A stretch of 64,000 nt of DNA from Bacillus sp. HMF5848. GTDB lineage: Bacteria > Bacillota > Bacilli > Bacillales > HMF5848. The stretch spans positions 1,837,501 through 1,901,500 of the forward strand of contig NZ_RWIV01000001.1 in NCBI RefSeq assembly GCF_003944835.1, given 5' to 3'. The notes beneath the pieces were generated by a model that saw only the letters and a list, made by a program, of their open reading frames with translations, was not told the DNA's origin and did not search any database. Position numbers and translations under genes: made by a program. How positions within the stretch are numbered: the first letter of the stretch is position 1; each line of letters opens with the position of its first letter. This document shows positions 25,031-37,123 of this stretch, one piece after another.

Positions 25031-25906
25031 ATGGCAATAAGTATGACGGGATACGGGCGTGCTCATATGCATATCGGTCAAATTGCTGTCACGGTTGAGA
25101 TAAAAACAGTCAATCATAGGTTTTGTGAGATTCATGTTCGTATGCCAAGACAATTCCTTATTTTTGAGGAAAAAGTAAAAAAAATCATACAGCAGTACAT
25201 TAAACGTGGGCGTGTTGAAATCTACATAACTGTCGAAGGACAAGGGCTTGTGAAGAAGGCTTTACAGGTTGATTGGGATTTGTTGCAGCAATATATGGAT
25301 GCATGTGATAAAATATCTAACACGCATGCAGTCCACACAAATTTATCAACATTGGATCTTTTGACGCTAGAACATGTAGCTGAAGTTGTTGAAAGAGAAG
25401 ATGTAGATGAACAATTTGAGACGATACTAACTCAAGCTGTTGACAAATCATGTCAGCAAGTTATTGAGATGCGCAAAACAGAAGGTCAAGCGTTAAAGGC
25501 TGATTTACTAAAGCATATACACTATATTCATGATTTAGTTTCGAAAGTGGCTGAATATGCACCGAATGTAATTAACTATTATCGTGAAAGAATAACGAAA
25601 AGAGTCAGTGAACAATTGGCACAGCTTGTTGATGAAGGTCGTATATTAACTGAAGTAGCACTTATGGCTGATAAGGTTGATATTAATGAAGAAATAACCC
25701 GGATACATAGTCATTTAGAACAATTTCGTAATACATTAGCGATCGACGAACCGATAGGTCGCAAACTAGATTTTTTAGTACAGGAATTGAATCGCGAGAC
25801 GAATACGATTGGTTCAAAAGCAAATGACTCAAAGATTGCTACTTACGTCGTCGAAATGAAAAGTGCACTTGAAAAAATAAAAGAACAAGTACAAAATGTT
25901 GAATGA
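25031..25906 (+). CDS. yloC: YicC-family endoribonuclease (YloC)
   Basis: 291 aa, the usual size for YicC/YloC. Both family domains are visible: the N-terminal SMTGYGRA start with VEIKTVNHRFCEIHVRMPR, and the C-terminal DUF1732 part with DEPIGRKLDFLVQELNRETN and the end KSALEKIKEQVQNVE. YicC/YloC proteins are RNA endonucleases involved in RNA turnover. ATG at 25031 is preferred to the adjacent TTG. It heads a four-gene run with remA, gmk and rpoZ. Confidence 0.92.
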   Translation: MAISMTGYGRAHMHIGQIAVTVEIKTVNHRFCEIHVRMPRQFLIFEEKVKKIIQQYIKRGRVEIYITVEGQGLVKKALQVDWDLLQQYMDACDKISNTHAVHTNLSTLDLLTLEHVAEVVEREDVDEQFETILTQAVDKSCQQVIEMRKTEGQALKADLLKHIHYIHDLVSKVAEYAPNVINYYRERITKRVSEQLAQLVDEGRILTEVALMADKVDINEEITRIHSHLEQFRNTLAIDEPIGRKLDFLVQELNRETNTIGSKANDSKIATYVVEMKSALEKIKEQVQNVE

Positions 25907-25959
25907 TTAAGTACAAAAAAATAGAGTAACAATAGTTTTACAGTGGGAGGATAACCGAG

Positions 25960-27070
<1,111 letters not shown>

Positions 27071-27079
27071 CAATGCGAA

Positions 27080-27112
27080 ATAACAACCTATATTGTAGGT
27101 TGTTATTTTTTT
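27080..27112 (+). terminator. terminator after rpoZ
   Basis: A TAACAACCTA/TAGGTTGTTA stem, then T8. Confidence 0.9.
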
Positions 27113-27294
27113 AAAGATAGATACAGCATACAAAATGCAATAAATGTTACACCTGACTTTTAAGTAAAGATTGTGATAGTTTTGCGAGTCAGGGGATGAT
27201 TATGCCATTCTCTATGATTTATCACAATAGGTTTTTGTATGCTGCAACTTTAACAACTATATACAAACAGCTTATCGTAACGGGGGAGAACTGT

Positions 27295-28494
27295 ATGTTA
27301 GCAAATAAGAAAATTCTTTTATGTGTGACAGGTGGTATTGCTGTTTATAAGGCTGCCGCTTTAACGAGTAAGCTTACGCAAGCGGGTGCAATAGTTAGAG
27401 TGATGTTAAGTGAATCAGCTAGTAAATTTGTTACGCCTTTAACATTCCAAGCAATGTCTAGACAAGAAGTATATGTAGATACGTTTATCGAGTCACGACC
27501 GGAAGTCATTGCACATATTGATGCTGCTGATTGGGCGGATATCGTATTAATTGCACCTGCAACAGCAAATGTAATTGGAAAACTGGCTCATGGTATAGCC
27601 GATAATATGATTACGACTACATTACTAGCTACACAAGCATCGATATGGATAGCTCCTGCTATGAATGTACATATGTATGAAAATAAAATTGTTCAAGAAA
27701 ATATGGACAAGCTTAGAAATATTGGATATCGATTTATTGAACCTAGTGAGGGTTACCTAGCTTGCGGCTACACTGGAAAAGGACGATTAGAAGAACCAGA
27801 GAATATTGTTACATTACTACAAAGTTATTATGAGTCGGATCAATTATTAAAAGGACAGCGTATTCTAATTACTGCTGGTCCAACAAGAGAACGTATTGAT
27901 GCCGTGAGATTTTTCACAAATCACTCAACAGGTAAGATGGGCTATGCGTTAGCTGAGGTAGCAGCTTCTCTTGGTGCTGACGTCACACTGGTGAGTGGTC
28001 CAACAATCTTAAAACGTCCTGCCAATATAAATTACATTCAAGTTGAAACAGCAGAGCAAATGTACAATCATGTTCATAATCTATTTGAAGAAGTAGATAT
28101 TGTGATTAAAACTGCAGCGGTTGCGGATTATAGACCGAAGCATGTATATGAAGGTAAGTTGAAAAAGAAACAAGGAGATTTGACTATAGAGCTAGAACGT
28201 ACTAAAGATATATTGCAATCATTAGGTGAACGCAAAACTAAACAGTTTTTAGTTGGCTTCGCAGCTGAAACGAATAATGTTTTAGAATATGCACATGACA
28301 AACTCGTTAGAAAAAATCTCGATATGATTGTTGCGAATGATGTTTCACTAGCGGGTGCTGGTTTTGGAGGAGACACAAATATTGTCACTATTCTTACTAA
28401 TAATGGAGATAATAAAACGTTACCTTTAATGTCAAAGCATGAAGTGGCAAAAGAACTGTTACAAATGATTGCAAACGTTATAGGGAGTGAATAA
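27295..28494 (+). CDS. coaBC: bifunctional phosphopantothenoylcysteine decarboxylase / phosphopantothenate-cysteine ligase
   Basis: 399 aa. Two steps of coenzyme A synthesis. The N-terminal FMN-dependent CoaC domain shows LLCVTGGIAVYKAA, PAMNVHMYENKIVQ and the catalytic-Cys loop LACGYTGKGRLEEPE. The C-terminal CoaB domain shows ITAGPTRERIDAVRFFTNHS and KTAAVADYRP. ATG at 27295 follows ACGGGGGAGAAC; an in-frame start 99 nt upstream has no family match. It is one base pair from the priA start and probably coupled to it. Confidence 0.95.
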   Translation: MLANKKILLCVTGGIAVYKAAALTSKLTQAGAIVRVMLSESASKFVTPLTFQAMSRQEVYVDTFIESRPEVIAHIDAADWADIVLIAPATANVIGKLAHGIADNMITTTLLATQASIWIAPAMNVHMYENKIVQENMDKLRNIGYRFIEPSEGYLACGYTGKGRLEEPENIVTLLQSYYESDQLLKGQRILITAGPTRERIDAVRFFTNHSTGKMGYALAEVAASLGADVTLVSGPTILKRPANINYIQVETAEQMYNHVHNLFEEVDIVIKTAAVADYRPKHVYEGKLKKKQGDLTIELERTKDILQSLGERKTKQFLVGFAAETNNVLEYAHDKLVRKNLDMIVANDVSLAGAGFGGDTNIVTILTNNGDNKTLPLMSKHEVAKELLQMIANVIGSE

Positions 28495-28495
28495 C

Positions 28496-30907
28496 ATGGC
28501 GATAGCTCGTGTTATTGTTGATGTGCCTGCTCAACAAACAGATAGACCTTTTGACTATAAAATTCCTGAAAAGTGGGAGGGCCTTGTTCAGCCAGGGATT
28601 CGAGTTAATGTCCCGTTTGGTCCTCGACAAGTACAAGGCTTTGTAGTAGAGATTACTGATAAATCAGATTTTAAAAAATTAAAAAGTATAACGTCGCTAC
28701 TAGATGTTACGCCGGTCTTAACAAAAGAACTATTATCGCTAGGATTTTGGTTAACAGATACGACCCTTAGCTTTGCAATATCTACCTTTCAAGCAATGCT
28801 CCCAGCTGCACTTCGAGCAAAGTATGAAAAACAAATCTCATTAATAAATGAACAGCATTTAGATCATTTACACCCTAGTGTACAGCCACTATTTAAAAGT
28901 TCAGCACTCATCGATTGGGGAGATGTTGAAGATAGCGATGTAGTTAAACAAATACGTGACGATATCCAAAAAGGATTTCTCGAGGTCATATATACAGTAA
29001 AGGATAAAGCACGACCTAAATACATTCGCTGTGTTGAAATATTAGCCTCACTGGAAGAGATAGCTGTATATATAGATAAGTTACCGGATAGTAGACAAAG
29101 CCATAAATTAATTTTAGAGTTTCTCCAAAGTAGTAAAGAACCGATTGCAGTTAAGGATATTGAAGCAAATTTAAAAATATCACCTAGTGCAATTAAAACA
29201 TTGGTTAAAAAGGGCTTATTAATAGAAAAACAAGTAGAGCATTATCGTAATCCGTTTGAGAATCAACAATTTGAGAAAACGGTACCTTTAGCATTAACAA
29301 ATGAGCAAAGAAAAGTTTTAGATACAATACTTCTTGATGTGAACAAAAATCAGCATAATGTTTTCTTACTTTATGGTGTAACTGGAAGTGGAAAAACAGA
29401 GGTATACTTACAAACTATTGACTCAGCGCTAAGAAACGGAAAGGAAGCCATCGTCTTAGTTCCAGAAATTTCGTTAACTCCACAGATGGTGAAACGTTTT
29501 AAAGGACGTTTTGGTTCTCAAGTTGCTGTTTTACATAGTGGTCTTTCTGTTGGCGAAAAGTATGATGAGTGGCGAAAAATACAGCGAAAAGAAGTTAAGG
29601 TAGTGGTAGGTGCAAGGTCTGCAATTTTTGCGCCTTTTGAAAACATTGGGGTTATTATTATTGATGAAGAGCATGAAACGAGCTATAAACAAGAGGATCA
29701 CCCCCGTTATCATGCCCGTGATGTGGCTATACATAGAGCGTCAGTACATCAATGTCCTGTTATTTTAGGAAGTGCGACACCGATGCTTGAATCGTTTGCA
29801 CGAGCACAAAAAGGAGTTTATACTCTTTTATCTTTAACAAAGCGTGTTCATGAACAAGCGATGCCTGCTGTTAATGTTGTTGATATGAGAGATGAGTTAC
29901 GGAGTGGAAATCGCTCAATGTTTTCCACTTTATTGTATGAGAAATTAAAGGACCGTCTTGAAAAGCAGCAACAAACAGTGTTATTGCTGAATAAACGTGG
30001 GTATTCTTCTTTTATAATGTGTCGAGACTGTGGACTAGTAATCAATTGTCCATATTGTGACATTTCCTTAACTTATCATAAACGTGATAAAGCGTTAAAA
30101 TGCCATTATTGTGGGTACTCTGAGAATGAACCAGCTATTTGCCCGCAGTGTGGTTCAAATCACATTCGTTATTTTGGGACAGGCACACAAAAGGTAGAAG
30201 AAGAACTAGGTAAGGTCTTACCTGAAGCGCGAGTCATTCGTATGGATGTAGATACAACATCTCGCAAAGGTGCTCATGAAAAGCTGTTATCACAATTTGC
30301 AAACGGAAAAGCCGATGTTTTACTTGGTACTCAGATGATTGCAAAGGGGCTAGATTTTCCGAATGTCACTCTTGTAGGTGTTTTATCAGCTGATACTACA
30401 CTACATATTCCTGACTTTAGATCCTCAGAGAAAACATTTCAGTTATTGACGCAAGTAAGCGGTAGGGCAGGTCGTGATAAACTCCCAGGAGAAGTGGTCA
30501 TACAATCATACACTCCAGAGCATTATAGTATCCAATTAGCCTCAGAACATAATTATGATGAGTTCTATCAGCAGGAAATGCAGATTCGCAAACTTCATCA
30601 ATATCCTCCTTTTTATTATGTTGCATTAATAATTGTCACGAGCCCTGAGTTAATGAAAGCTGTAGATGTAACTGAAAAGATTACAACTTTCATGCGAAGT
30701 CAGCTAACTGATGAAGCCATTGTTCTAGGACCTGTAGCTTGTATGGTACCTAGGATAAATAATAGATATCGTTATCAATGCATGATAAAATACAAGAAAC
30801 AACCTAACTTGTATACAAGTTTAAAGCGGATTATAGATCATTATCAAGCAACAAGTAGCAATGAGTTGACTATTGCAGTTGATGTAAATCCCTTTATGTT
30901 ATTATGA
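28496..30907 (+). CDS. priA: primosomal protein N' (PriA helicase)
   Basis: 803 aa, superfamily 2 helicase that reloads the replisome at stalled forks. N-terminal 3'-DNA-binding domain, Walker A GVTGSGKTEVY near residue 294, DEEH box (IIIDEEHETSYKQ), two zinc-binding clusters (CRDCGLVINCPYC, CHYCGY, CPQCGS) and helicase motif LSQFANGKADVLLGTQMIAK. ATG at 28496 follows AGGGAGTG at the coaBC end. In B. subtilis def follows; it is absent here. Confidence 0.95.
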   Translation: MAIARVIVDVPAQQTDRPFDYKIPEKWEGLVQPGIRVNVPFGPRQVQGFVVEITDKSDFKKLKSITSLLDVTPVLTKELLSLGFWLTDTTLSFAISTFQAMLPAALRAKYEKQISLINEQHLDHLHPSVQPLFKSSALIDWGDVEDSDVVKQIRDDIQKGFLEVIYTVKDKARPKYIRCVEILASLEEIAVYIDKLPDSRQSHKLILEFLQSSKEPIAVKDIEANLKISPSAIKTLVKKGLLIEKQVEHYRNPFENQQFEKTVPLALTNEQRKVLDTILLDVNKNQHNVFLLYGVTGSGKTEVYLQTIDSALRNGKEAIVLVPEISLTPQMVKRFKGRFGSQVAVLHSGLSVGEKYDEWRKIQRKEVKVVVGARSAIFAPFENIGVIIIDEEHETSYKQEDHPRYHARDVAIHRASVHQCPVILGSATPMLESFARAQKGVYTLLSLTKRVHEQAMPAVNVVDMRDELRSGNRSMFSTLLYEKLKDRLEKQQQTVLLLNKRGYSSFIMCRDCGLVINCPYCDISLTYHKRDKALKCHYCGYSENEPAICPQCGSNHIRYFGTGTQKVEEELGKVLPEARVIRMDVDTTSRKGAHEKLLSQFANGKADVLLGTQMIAKGLDFPNVTLVGVLSADTTLHIPDFRSSEKTFQLLTQVSGRAGRDKLPGEVVIQSYTPEHYSIQLASEHNYDEFYQQEMQIRKLHQYPPFYYVALIIVTSPELMKAVDVTEKITTFMRSQLTDEAIVLGPVACMVPRINNRYRYQCMIKYKKQPNLYTSLKRIIDHYQATSSNELTIAVDVNPFMLL

Positions 30908-30925
30908 TTTTATGATTTAATTAGT

Positions 30926-30957
30926 AGGTTCAGCATGAAGATGTGCTGAACCTTTCA
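30926..30957 (+). terminator. possible terminator after priA
   Basis: Perfect 10-bp stem AGGTTCAGCA/TGCTGAACCT with an 8-nt loop. Only two or three T follow, so it may be partial or an RNA-end structure. Confidence 0.5.
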
Positions 30958-30988
30958 TACATATAGTTATTAAGGAGTGTACATATAC

Positions 30989-31939
30989 ATGACAAGAGTG
31001 GTTTTTATGGGAACACCAGACTTTTCTGTGCCAGTTTTACAGGCACTTATAAATGAAGGGTATGACATAGTTGGAGTTGTCACACAACCTGACCGCCCTA
31101 AAGGTCGTAAACGAGTACTAACACCTTCACCAGTAAAGGTGGAGGCACTAAAGCATAACATACCTGTACTACAACCCGAAAAGATTCGCGTAAAGGAAGA
31201 TTTAGATAAAGTGTTAATGCTAAAGCCGGATATTGTTGTCACGGCAGCCTTCGGTCAAATTTTACCAAAAGAGTTATTAGAAGCACCTAGATTTGGCTGT
31301 ATTAATGTACATGCCTCTTTATTGCCGGAACTTCGTGGAGGCGCACCAATTCATTACGCCATTATGCGTGGGAAGAAGAGTACGGGAATCACAATTATGT
31401 ATATGGCTGAAAAATTAGATGCCGGTGATATTATTTCACAAGCAGAAGTGGAAATAACTGAGACGGACCATGTTGGCACGATGCACGATAAATTGAGTGA
31501 AGTAGGAGCAAGGCTTCTTATCGAGACGATGCCTAATATTTTACGAGGGACAATAACACCTTTAAAACAAGTCGATGAGAATGCTACATTTGCTTATAAT
31601 ATAAAACGAGAGCAAGAGCAAATCAAATGGTCAAATAATGGAGAGAATATATACAACCATATACGTGGTCTACATCCTTGGCCAGTTGCTTTTACAACAA
31701 TGGATGAACAAGTTTTAAAGATTTGGTGGGGAGAAAAAGTTCCTAACACATCTGGAGCACCAGGAGAAATTGTACGTATTGATGCTGACGGAATCGTTGT
31801 AGCAACGGGTAATGATACAGCTATTAAAATAACGGACCTTCAGCCTTCAGGCAAGAAAAGAATGACAGGTGAACAATTTGTAAATGGAGCAAAAGCAACA
31901 TTACATGTAGGAATGAAGTTAGGTGTAGAAAATGAGTAA
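30989..31939 (+). CDS. fmt: methionyl-tRNA formyltransferase
   Basis: 316 aa. Formylates initiator Met-tRNA. It shows [16 protein letters not shown], the catalytic Asn-His stretch [19 protein letters not shown] (His about 108) and [11 protein letters not shown] with the catalytic Asp, plus the C-terminal OB-like domain. ATG at 30989 lies 11 nt after TAAGGAG; a GTG 12 nt upstream overlaps that site. It overlaps rsmB by 8 nt. Confidence 0.96.
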   Translation: MTRVVFMGTPDFSVPVLQALINEGYDIVGVVTQPDRPKGRKRVLTPSPVKVEALKHNIPVLQPEKIRVKEDLDKVLMLKPDIVVTAAFGQILPKELLEAPRFGCINVHASLLPELRGGAPIHYAIMRGKKSTGITIMYMAEKLDAGDIISQAEVEITETDHVGTMHDKLSEVGARLLIETMPNILRGTITPLKQVDENATFAYNIKREQEQIKWSNNGENIYNHIRGLHPWPVAFTTMDEQVLKIWWGEKVPNTSGAPGEIVRIDADGIVVATGNDTAIKITDLQPSGKKRMTGEQFVNGAKATLHVGMKLGVENE

Positions 31940-33275
31940 TTCAAATGTTAGAGAAGTTGCACTTGATGCACTAATGACAATAGAAAAGAATCAAGCATAC
32001 AGTAATCTACTTTTAAACTCATTAATAAAAAAACACAAACTATCATCAGAAGATATCGGCTTATTGACAGAGCTAGTATATGGTTGTACACAAAGAAAAC
32101 TTACTCTTGAGTATTACTTGCAACCGTTTATTAAGAATCCGAAAAAGGTCGCTGATTGGGTGTTTCAATTATTAAAGCTATCTGTTTATCAGTTGAAGTT
32201 TCTTGATCGTGTACCACCACATGCAATTCTATTTGAAGCGGTGGAGATTTCTAAAAGAAGAGGGCATAAAGGGATTTCTTCATTTGTAAACGGAGTACTA
32301 CGAAACATTCAAAGACAAGGCGTGCCAGCGATTGAAGAAATTAAGGATCCCATTCAACGTCTATCTATTCAATATAGCTTTCCAACTTGGATTATAGCAG
32401 AATGGTTAAATCAATATAGCTTACAAACAACGGAGGATATGTGTCGTATTACTTTGCAACCGCCTAAGCAGACAGCACGAGTGAATATTACACGAACCAA
32501 TGTGAATCAATGTATCGAAATGCTGACAAATGAGGGCTATCAAGTTGAAGAAGGAGATTTAATCCCTAACTCAGTCAAATCTTTAAAGGGAAATCTTGCA
32601 AATTCTACTCCATTTAAAGACGGATTATTAACTATACAAGATGAGAGCTCCATGTTAGCAGCTTTAGCAGTAGCACCTGATCAAAACGACAGCATATTAG
32701 ATAGCTGTGCAGCTCCTGGAGGAAAAACAACGCATTTAGCAGAATTACTTGGTCAAACTGGTTCTGTGACTTCGCTTGACCTTCATGATCATAAGGTGAA
32801 ACTTATTGAGGAACAGGTTAATCGATTGAAGTTACGTAATGTAACAACCGAGTCAATGGATAGTCGAAAAGTTCAGCAAATGTTTGCTGAAGAAAGCTTT
32901 GATAAGATTTTAGTAGATGCACCATGTTCTGGCTTTGGTGTTATCCGGAGAAAACCAGATATTAAATATGCGAAAAACAAGCAAGATATTGAACGTTTGG
33001 CACAAGTGCAACTTGATATATTAAGGGCCGTTGCTCCTCTACTTAAAAAGGGAGGTCGCCTTGTATATAGCACTTGTACTATTGAATTAACTGAAAATGA
33101 AGCAGTTGTTTCTGATTTTCTAAAAGAACATGCAAATTTCGAGTTAGATGAGTCTCTACCTGAGAGAATGCCTAACAACATTTCTAATTATATAAACAAA
33201 GGTCAAGTTCAAATTTTACCTCATTACTTTGGAACGGACGGATTTTTTATTGCAAGTCTAAGAAAGCAGGTGTAA
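31932..33275 (+). CDS. rsmB: 16S rRNA (cytosine-967-C5)-methyltransferase
   Basis: 447 aa. N-terminal NusB-like RNA-binding domain (about residues 1-140) and a Rossmann methyltransferase domain with SAM site [18 protein letters not shown], catalytic-Cys motifs [19 protein letters not shown] and [13 protein letters not shown]. It overlaps fmt and is 4 nt before rlmN. Confidence 0.95.
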   Translation: MSNSNVREVALDALMTIEKNQAYSNLLLNSLIKKHKLSSEDIGLLTELVYGCTQRKLTLEYYLQPFIKNPKKVADWVFQLLKLSVYQLKFLDRVPPHAILFEAVEISKRRGHKGISSFVNGVLRNIQRQGVPAIEEIKDPIQRLSIQYSFPTWIIAEWLNQYSLQTTEDMCRITLQPPKQTARVNITRTNVNQCIEMLTNEGYQVEEGDLIPNSVKSLKGNLANSTPFKDGLLTIQDESSMLAALAVAPDQNDSILDSCAAPGGKTTHLAELLGQTGSVTSLDLHDHKVKLIEEQVNRLKLRNVTTESMDSRKVQQMFAEESFDKILVDAPCSGFGVIRRKPDIKYAKNKQDIERLAQVQLDILRAVAPLLKKGGRLVYSTCTIELTENEAVVSDFLKEHANFELDESLPERMPNNISNYINKGQVQILPHYFGTDGFFIASLRKQV

Positions 33276-33279
33276 TGTA

Positions 33280-34371
33280 ATGGAAGAGATATCAACGAGA
33301 GAAGCAGCTAAAGAAACGAAAACAGATTTACCTTCAATTTATTCTTTACAATTTGAGGAGCTAGAAGACTGGCTATTGCAAATTGATGAAAAAAAGTTCC
33401 GCGCGACACAAATATTTGAGTGGCTATACAAAAAGCGCGTTGACTCGTTTGAAGATATGACAAACCTTTCAAAGGGTTTGCGCGACCATCTTGCGAATGC
33501 ATATTCAATCACAACTTTAACAACAGCTGTGAAGCAAACATCTTCTGACGGAACAATTAAATTTCTTTTTGAGCTAAAAGATGGCTACACAATTGAAACA
33601 GTATTAATGAGACATAACTATGGTAATTCTGTTTGTGTTACGACACAGGTTGGTTGTCGTATTGGATGTACATTTTGCGCGTCAACATTAGGTGGATTAA
33701 AACGAAATTTATCAGCAGGTGAAATTGTTGCTCAAGTTGTTAAGGTTCAAAAGGAATTAGATAATTTTGATGAACGAGTGAGCCACATCGTTATTATGGG
33801 GATAGGCGAACCATTTGATAACTATGATGAGATGCTTTCGTTCCTTAAAATAGTTAATACTGAAAAAGCATTACACATCGGTGCTCGACACATTACTGTG
33901 TCAACTAGCGGCATCATTCCTAAGATTTATCAATTTGCAGATGAACAACTACAGATTAATTTCGCCATAAGTTTGCATGCTCCAAACTCAGAACTCAGAA
34001 GTCGTTTAATGCCAATTAACCGTGCCTATAAACTACCTGAATTAATGGAAGCCGTTAAGTATTATATCGAAAAAACAGGTAGACGAATTAGCTTTGAATA
34101 TGGATTGTTTGGCGGTGTAAATGATCAAGTAGAGCATGCTGAAGAACTAGCTAGGCTTGTAAAAGGTATTAAATGTCACATTAATCTTATTCCTGTTAAT
34201 TATGTACCAGAAAGAGATTATGTTCGAACACCAAAGAAACAGATTGATTTGTTTGCTAAGACGTTGGAAAAAAATCATGTTAACGTAACTGTTCGCCGTG
34301 AGCAAGGACATGATATCGATGCCGCATGTGGGCAGCTTCGAGCGAAGGAGCGCAAAGAGGAGACGAGGTGA
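33280..34371 (+). CDS. rlmN: dual-specificity 23S rRNA/tRNA m2A methyltransferase RlmN
   Basis: 363-aa radical SAM enzyme that methylates C2 of A2503 in 23S rRNA and A37 in some tRNAs. The [4Fe-4S] cysteines are C126, C130 and C133 ([12 protein letters not shown]). [11 protein letters not shown] and the C-terminal [14 protein letters not shown] with the methyl-carrying Cys are present. Its end carries the ribosome site for prpC. Confidence 0.96.
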   Translation: MEEISTREAAKETKTDLPSIYSLQFEELEDWLLQIDEKKFRATQIFEWLYKKRVDSFEDMTNLSKGLRDHLANAYSITTLTTAVKQTSSDGTIKFLFELKDGYTIETVLMRHNYGNSVCVTTQVGCRIGCTFCASTLGGLKRNLSAGEIVAQVVKVQKELDNFDERVSHIVIMGIGEPFDNYDEMLSFLKIVNTEKALHIGARHITVSTSGIIPKIYQFADEQLQINFAISLHAPNSELRSRLMPINRAYKLPELMEAVKYYIEKTGRRISFEYGLFGGVNDQVEHAEELARLVKGIKCHINLIPVNYVPERDYVRTPKKQIDLFAKTLEKNHVNVTVRREQGHDIDAACGQLRAKERKEETR

Positions 34372-34378
34372 AGGGTTG

Positions 34379-35137
34379 ATGGAATTTGCTTATAAAACGG
34401 ACAAGGGGAAGGTCCGTCAGCTTAACGAAGATAATGGTGGAGTGTTTTTAAATGATAACAAGCAACTGTTAGCAATAGTTGCAGATGGTATGGGTGGTCA
34501 CAAAGCTGGTGACGTTGCAAGTTCTATCGTTATATCTTTATTGCAGAAAAAGTGGTCAAAGCAATCACCCATTCAGACAGCAGATGAAGCTGAATCTTGG
34601 TTAGAAGAAACTATACAATTGGCTAATGAAGCTGTATATGAGCAGGCAGAGCAAAATGAAGAGTGTAGCGGAATGGGCACAACATTAGTAGCAGCTATTT
34701 GTACAGATACTTTTACGACTATTGCTCATATTGGCGATAGTCGTTGCTATGCATTAACTGACTTAGATTTTTCACAGCTTACAGAAGATCATTCGTATGT
34801 GAATGAGTTAGTGCGATCTGGTCAAATTAGTCGGGAGGATGCTGAGCATCACCCGCGCAAAAACGTTATCTTACGAGCATTAGGTACTCAAATGAAAGTT
34901 AATATAGATATGAAAACAATTATACTGGAAGAGCATGACCAACTTCTATTATGTACAGATGGTTTATGTAACAAAGTACATGATCAAGAATTAGCTGATG
35001 TACTTCGCAATAGTAATCAAGCAATTAATGAAAAAGCCAATTATTTAATAGATCTTGCAAATGAACGTGGCGGCGAAGACAATATTACATTAGCAATTGT
35101 CAACTACGGTGGAGAGTCAGGTGGTTCGCAATGCTAA
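34379..35137 (+). CDS. prpC: PP2C-type protein phosphatase PrpC
   Basis: 252 aa. Metal-dependent Ser/Thr phosphatase that reverses PrkC phosphorylation. Metal-binding signatures: RQLNEDN, IVADGMGGHKAGDVAS, AHIGDSRCYAL, LLLCTDGLCNKV and GGEDNITLAIV. ATG at 34379 gives the family start MEFAYKTDKGKVR; the open frame extends upstream into rlmN and is rejected. It overlaps prkC by 7 nt, so the phosphatase and kinase are produced together. Confidence 0.96.
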   Translation: MEFAYKTDKGKVRQLNEDNGGVFLNDNKQLLAIVADGMGGHKAGDVASSIVISLLQKKWSKQSPIQTADEAESWLEETIQLANEAVYEQAEQNEECSGMGTTLVAAICTDTFTTIAHIGDSRCYALTDLDFSQLTEDHSYVNELVRSGQISREDAEHHPRKNVILRALGTQMKVNIDMKTIILEEHDQLLLCTDGLCNKVHDQELADVLRNSNQAINEKANYLIDLANERGGEDNITLAIVNYGGESGGSQC

Positions 35138-37110
35138 TAGGCAAACGTCTTAGTGGCCGTTACAAAGTTATTGAGGCCATTGGTGGCGGTGGCATGGCCA
35201 ATGTGTACTTGGCTAAAGATGTTATTTTAGAGCGATATGTTGCCATTAAAGTTCTTCGACTTGATTTTGCACATGATGAAGACTTCATTAAACGTTTTCA
35301 TCGAGAAGCACACTCGGCAACAAGTCTTGCGCATCCTAACATCGTAAGTATTTATGATGTAGGAGAAGAGGATGATATTTATTATATTGTTATGGAATAT
35401 GTTGCTGGTAAAACATTGAAGCAGTATATTCAGGATCATGCACCGATACAAGTAAAAGAAGCATTACATATTATGGCTCAATTAACATCTGCTATGGCAC
35501 ACGCGCATCACAATAATATAATTCATCGTGACATTAAACCGCAAAACATACTAATTAATGCGAATCGCGAAGTAAAGGTAACAGATTTTGGTATAGCTGT
35601 AGCATTAAGCTCTACGACCATTACACAGACTAACTCAGTACTAGGATCAGTACATTATCTATCCCCAGAGCAAGCTAGAGGTGGTTTATCAACAAAGCGG
35701 TCTGATATATATTCATTAGGAATCGTCTTTTTTGAACTGGTAACAGGACGTGTGCCATTTGAAGGAGAATCAGCGGTGTCCATCGCCTTGAAGCATTTAC
35801 AAACTAATACACCGTCACCTAAACGTTGGAACCCATCTGTTCCTCAAAGTGTAGAAAATATTATCTTAAAAGCTACTGCAAAGGACCCGTTTCATCGCTA
35901 CAACTCTGTGGAAGAATTAGAGCATGACATTGAAACAGCTTTAAATCCAGATAGACTGTATGAAGAGCGTTTTGAGGTTCCTGAGGACCATGAGATCACT
36001 AAAGTAATACCTGTTATCAAAGATAGTGATTTACTTAAAGCTCAAGACTATCATTCAAAAACATTTTCAAAGCACAAAGATGTACATAATAATACAGAGC
36101 CTAAAACAACGAATGACAATCGAAGACAAAACAAGATTATAGTCTCCGTTATTTCTGCGTTTTTTGTATTGGTTGCATTAATTATTCTAGCATTTGTGTT
36201 TGTACCAAAACTATTTATGCCAGATGATATTACAGTTCCTGATGTTTCAAATGTGCCGTTTGACGAAGCTTTAGCGGAGCTTGCATCTAATGGGTTCAGT
36301 AAATATAACATTGAACAACAAACACACGAAGAAATTGAAGAAGGATATGTTATAAAAACCGATCCTGTGGCAAACGCTGTTGTAAAAGAGGGAACCGAAA
36401 TTATTGTGTATAAAAGTACCGGAAAGAAAACAGTATCGATGCAAGATTTTACAAATCAGACTGTTGATGAAGCAAAAGTATTACTATCTAGATTGAATTT
36501 TATAGAAAATAATATAAAAGTAAAAGAAAAGCATAGCGATAATCCGATTGGTACAATCATTGAACAATTTCCGCCAGAAGGCGAGAATGTTGTACCAAGC
36601 GAAACGACTGTTACTTTCACGGTAAGTAGTGGACCGGAAAAGATAAAAGTAACAAACGTGATTGGTTATACAGAACAAGCTGCATACGAAGCATTAGGAG
36701 CCTTAGGGTTAAATGTAATTCGTGACGAACAATTCAGTGACGATGTTCCTAAAGGGAATGTAATAACTCAACAGCCTGAAGCAGGTGAAGCGGTCGACAA
36801 AGGTGATCAAGTTATTATTTATGTTTCAACCGGACCTGAACCAAAACCGCAAGTGGTTGTGTTCAAAACTATTGAGATACCTTATAATCCCGAGGTTGAA
36901 GGTGAAGTATTAGAAGTGCTCATAAAAATAGATGACGCAAATAGGGATTATTCGGATCAACCAATTGTTCGATTGATTGATCAACCTAAGACAGAGACTG
37001 TAGAGTTAGCAATAGATTTTGGTGAGGAAGCGTCATATCAAGTAATAATTAATAACGAAATCGTAGCTGAAGAAATTATTCCGTATGAAAATGAGTCAAC
37101 AAACGGTTAA
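35131..37110 (+). CDS. prkC: membrane Ser/Thr protein kinase PrkC with PASTA repeats
   Basis: 659 aa. Cytoplasmic Hanks-type kinase (about residues 10-270; GGGGMANVYLA loop, HRDIKPQN with catalytic Asp near 134, DFGIA), a linker, one transmembrane helix (about 335-357), then three PASTA domains outside the cell and an Ig-like C-terminal part. In B. subtilis it senses muropeptides and links cell-wall state to germination and translation. Overlap with prpC is conserved. Confidence 0.96.
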   Translation: MLIGKRLSGRYKVIEAIGGGGMANVYLAKDVILERYVAIKVLRLDFAHDEDFIKRFHREAHSATSLAHPNIVSIYDVGEEDDIYYIVMEYVAGKTLKQYIQDHAPIQVKEALHIMAQLTSAMAHAHHNNIIHRDIKPQNILINANREVKVTDFGIAVALSSTTITQTNSVLGSVHYLSPEQARGGLSTKRSDIYSLGIVFFELVTGRVPFEGESAVSIALKHLQTNTPSPKRWNPSVPQSVENIILKATAKDPFHRYNSVEELEHDIETALNPDRLYEERFEVPEDHEITKVIPVIKDSDLLKAQDYHSKTFSKHKDVHNNTEPKTTNDNRRQNKIIVSVISAFFVLVALIILAFVFVPKLFMPDDITVPDVSNVPFDEALAELASNGFSKYNIEQQTHEEIEEGYVIKTDPVANAVVKEGTEIIVYKSTGKKTVSMQDFTNQTVDEAKVLLSRLNFIENNIKVKEKHSDNPIGTIIEQFPPEGENVVPSETTVTFTVSSGPEKIKVTNVIGYTEQAAYEALGALGLNVIRDEQFSDDVPKGNVITQQPEAGEAVDKGDQVIIYVSTGPEPKPQVVVFKTIEIPYNPEVEGEVLEVLIKIDDANRDYSDQPIVRLIDQPKTETVELAIDFGEEASYQVIINNEIVAEEIIPYENESTNG

Positions 37111-37123
37111 AGGAGGAAATGCT

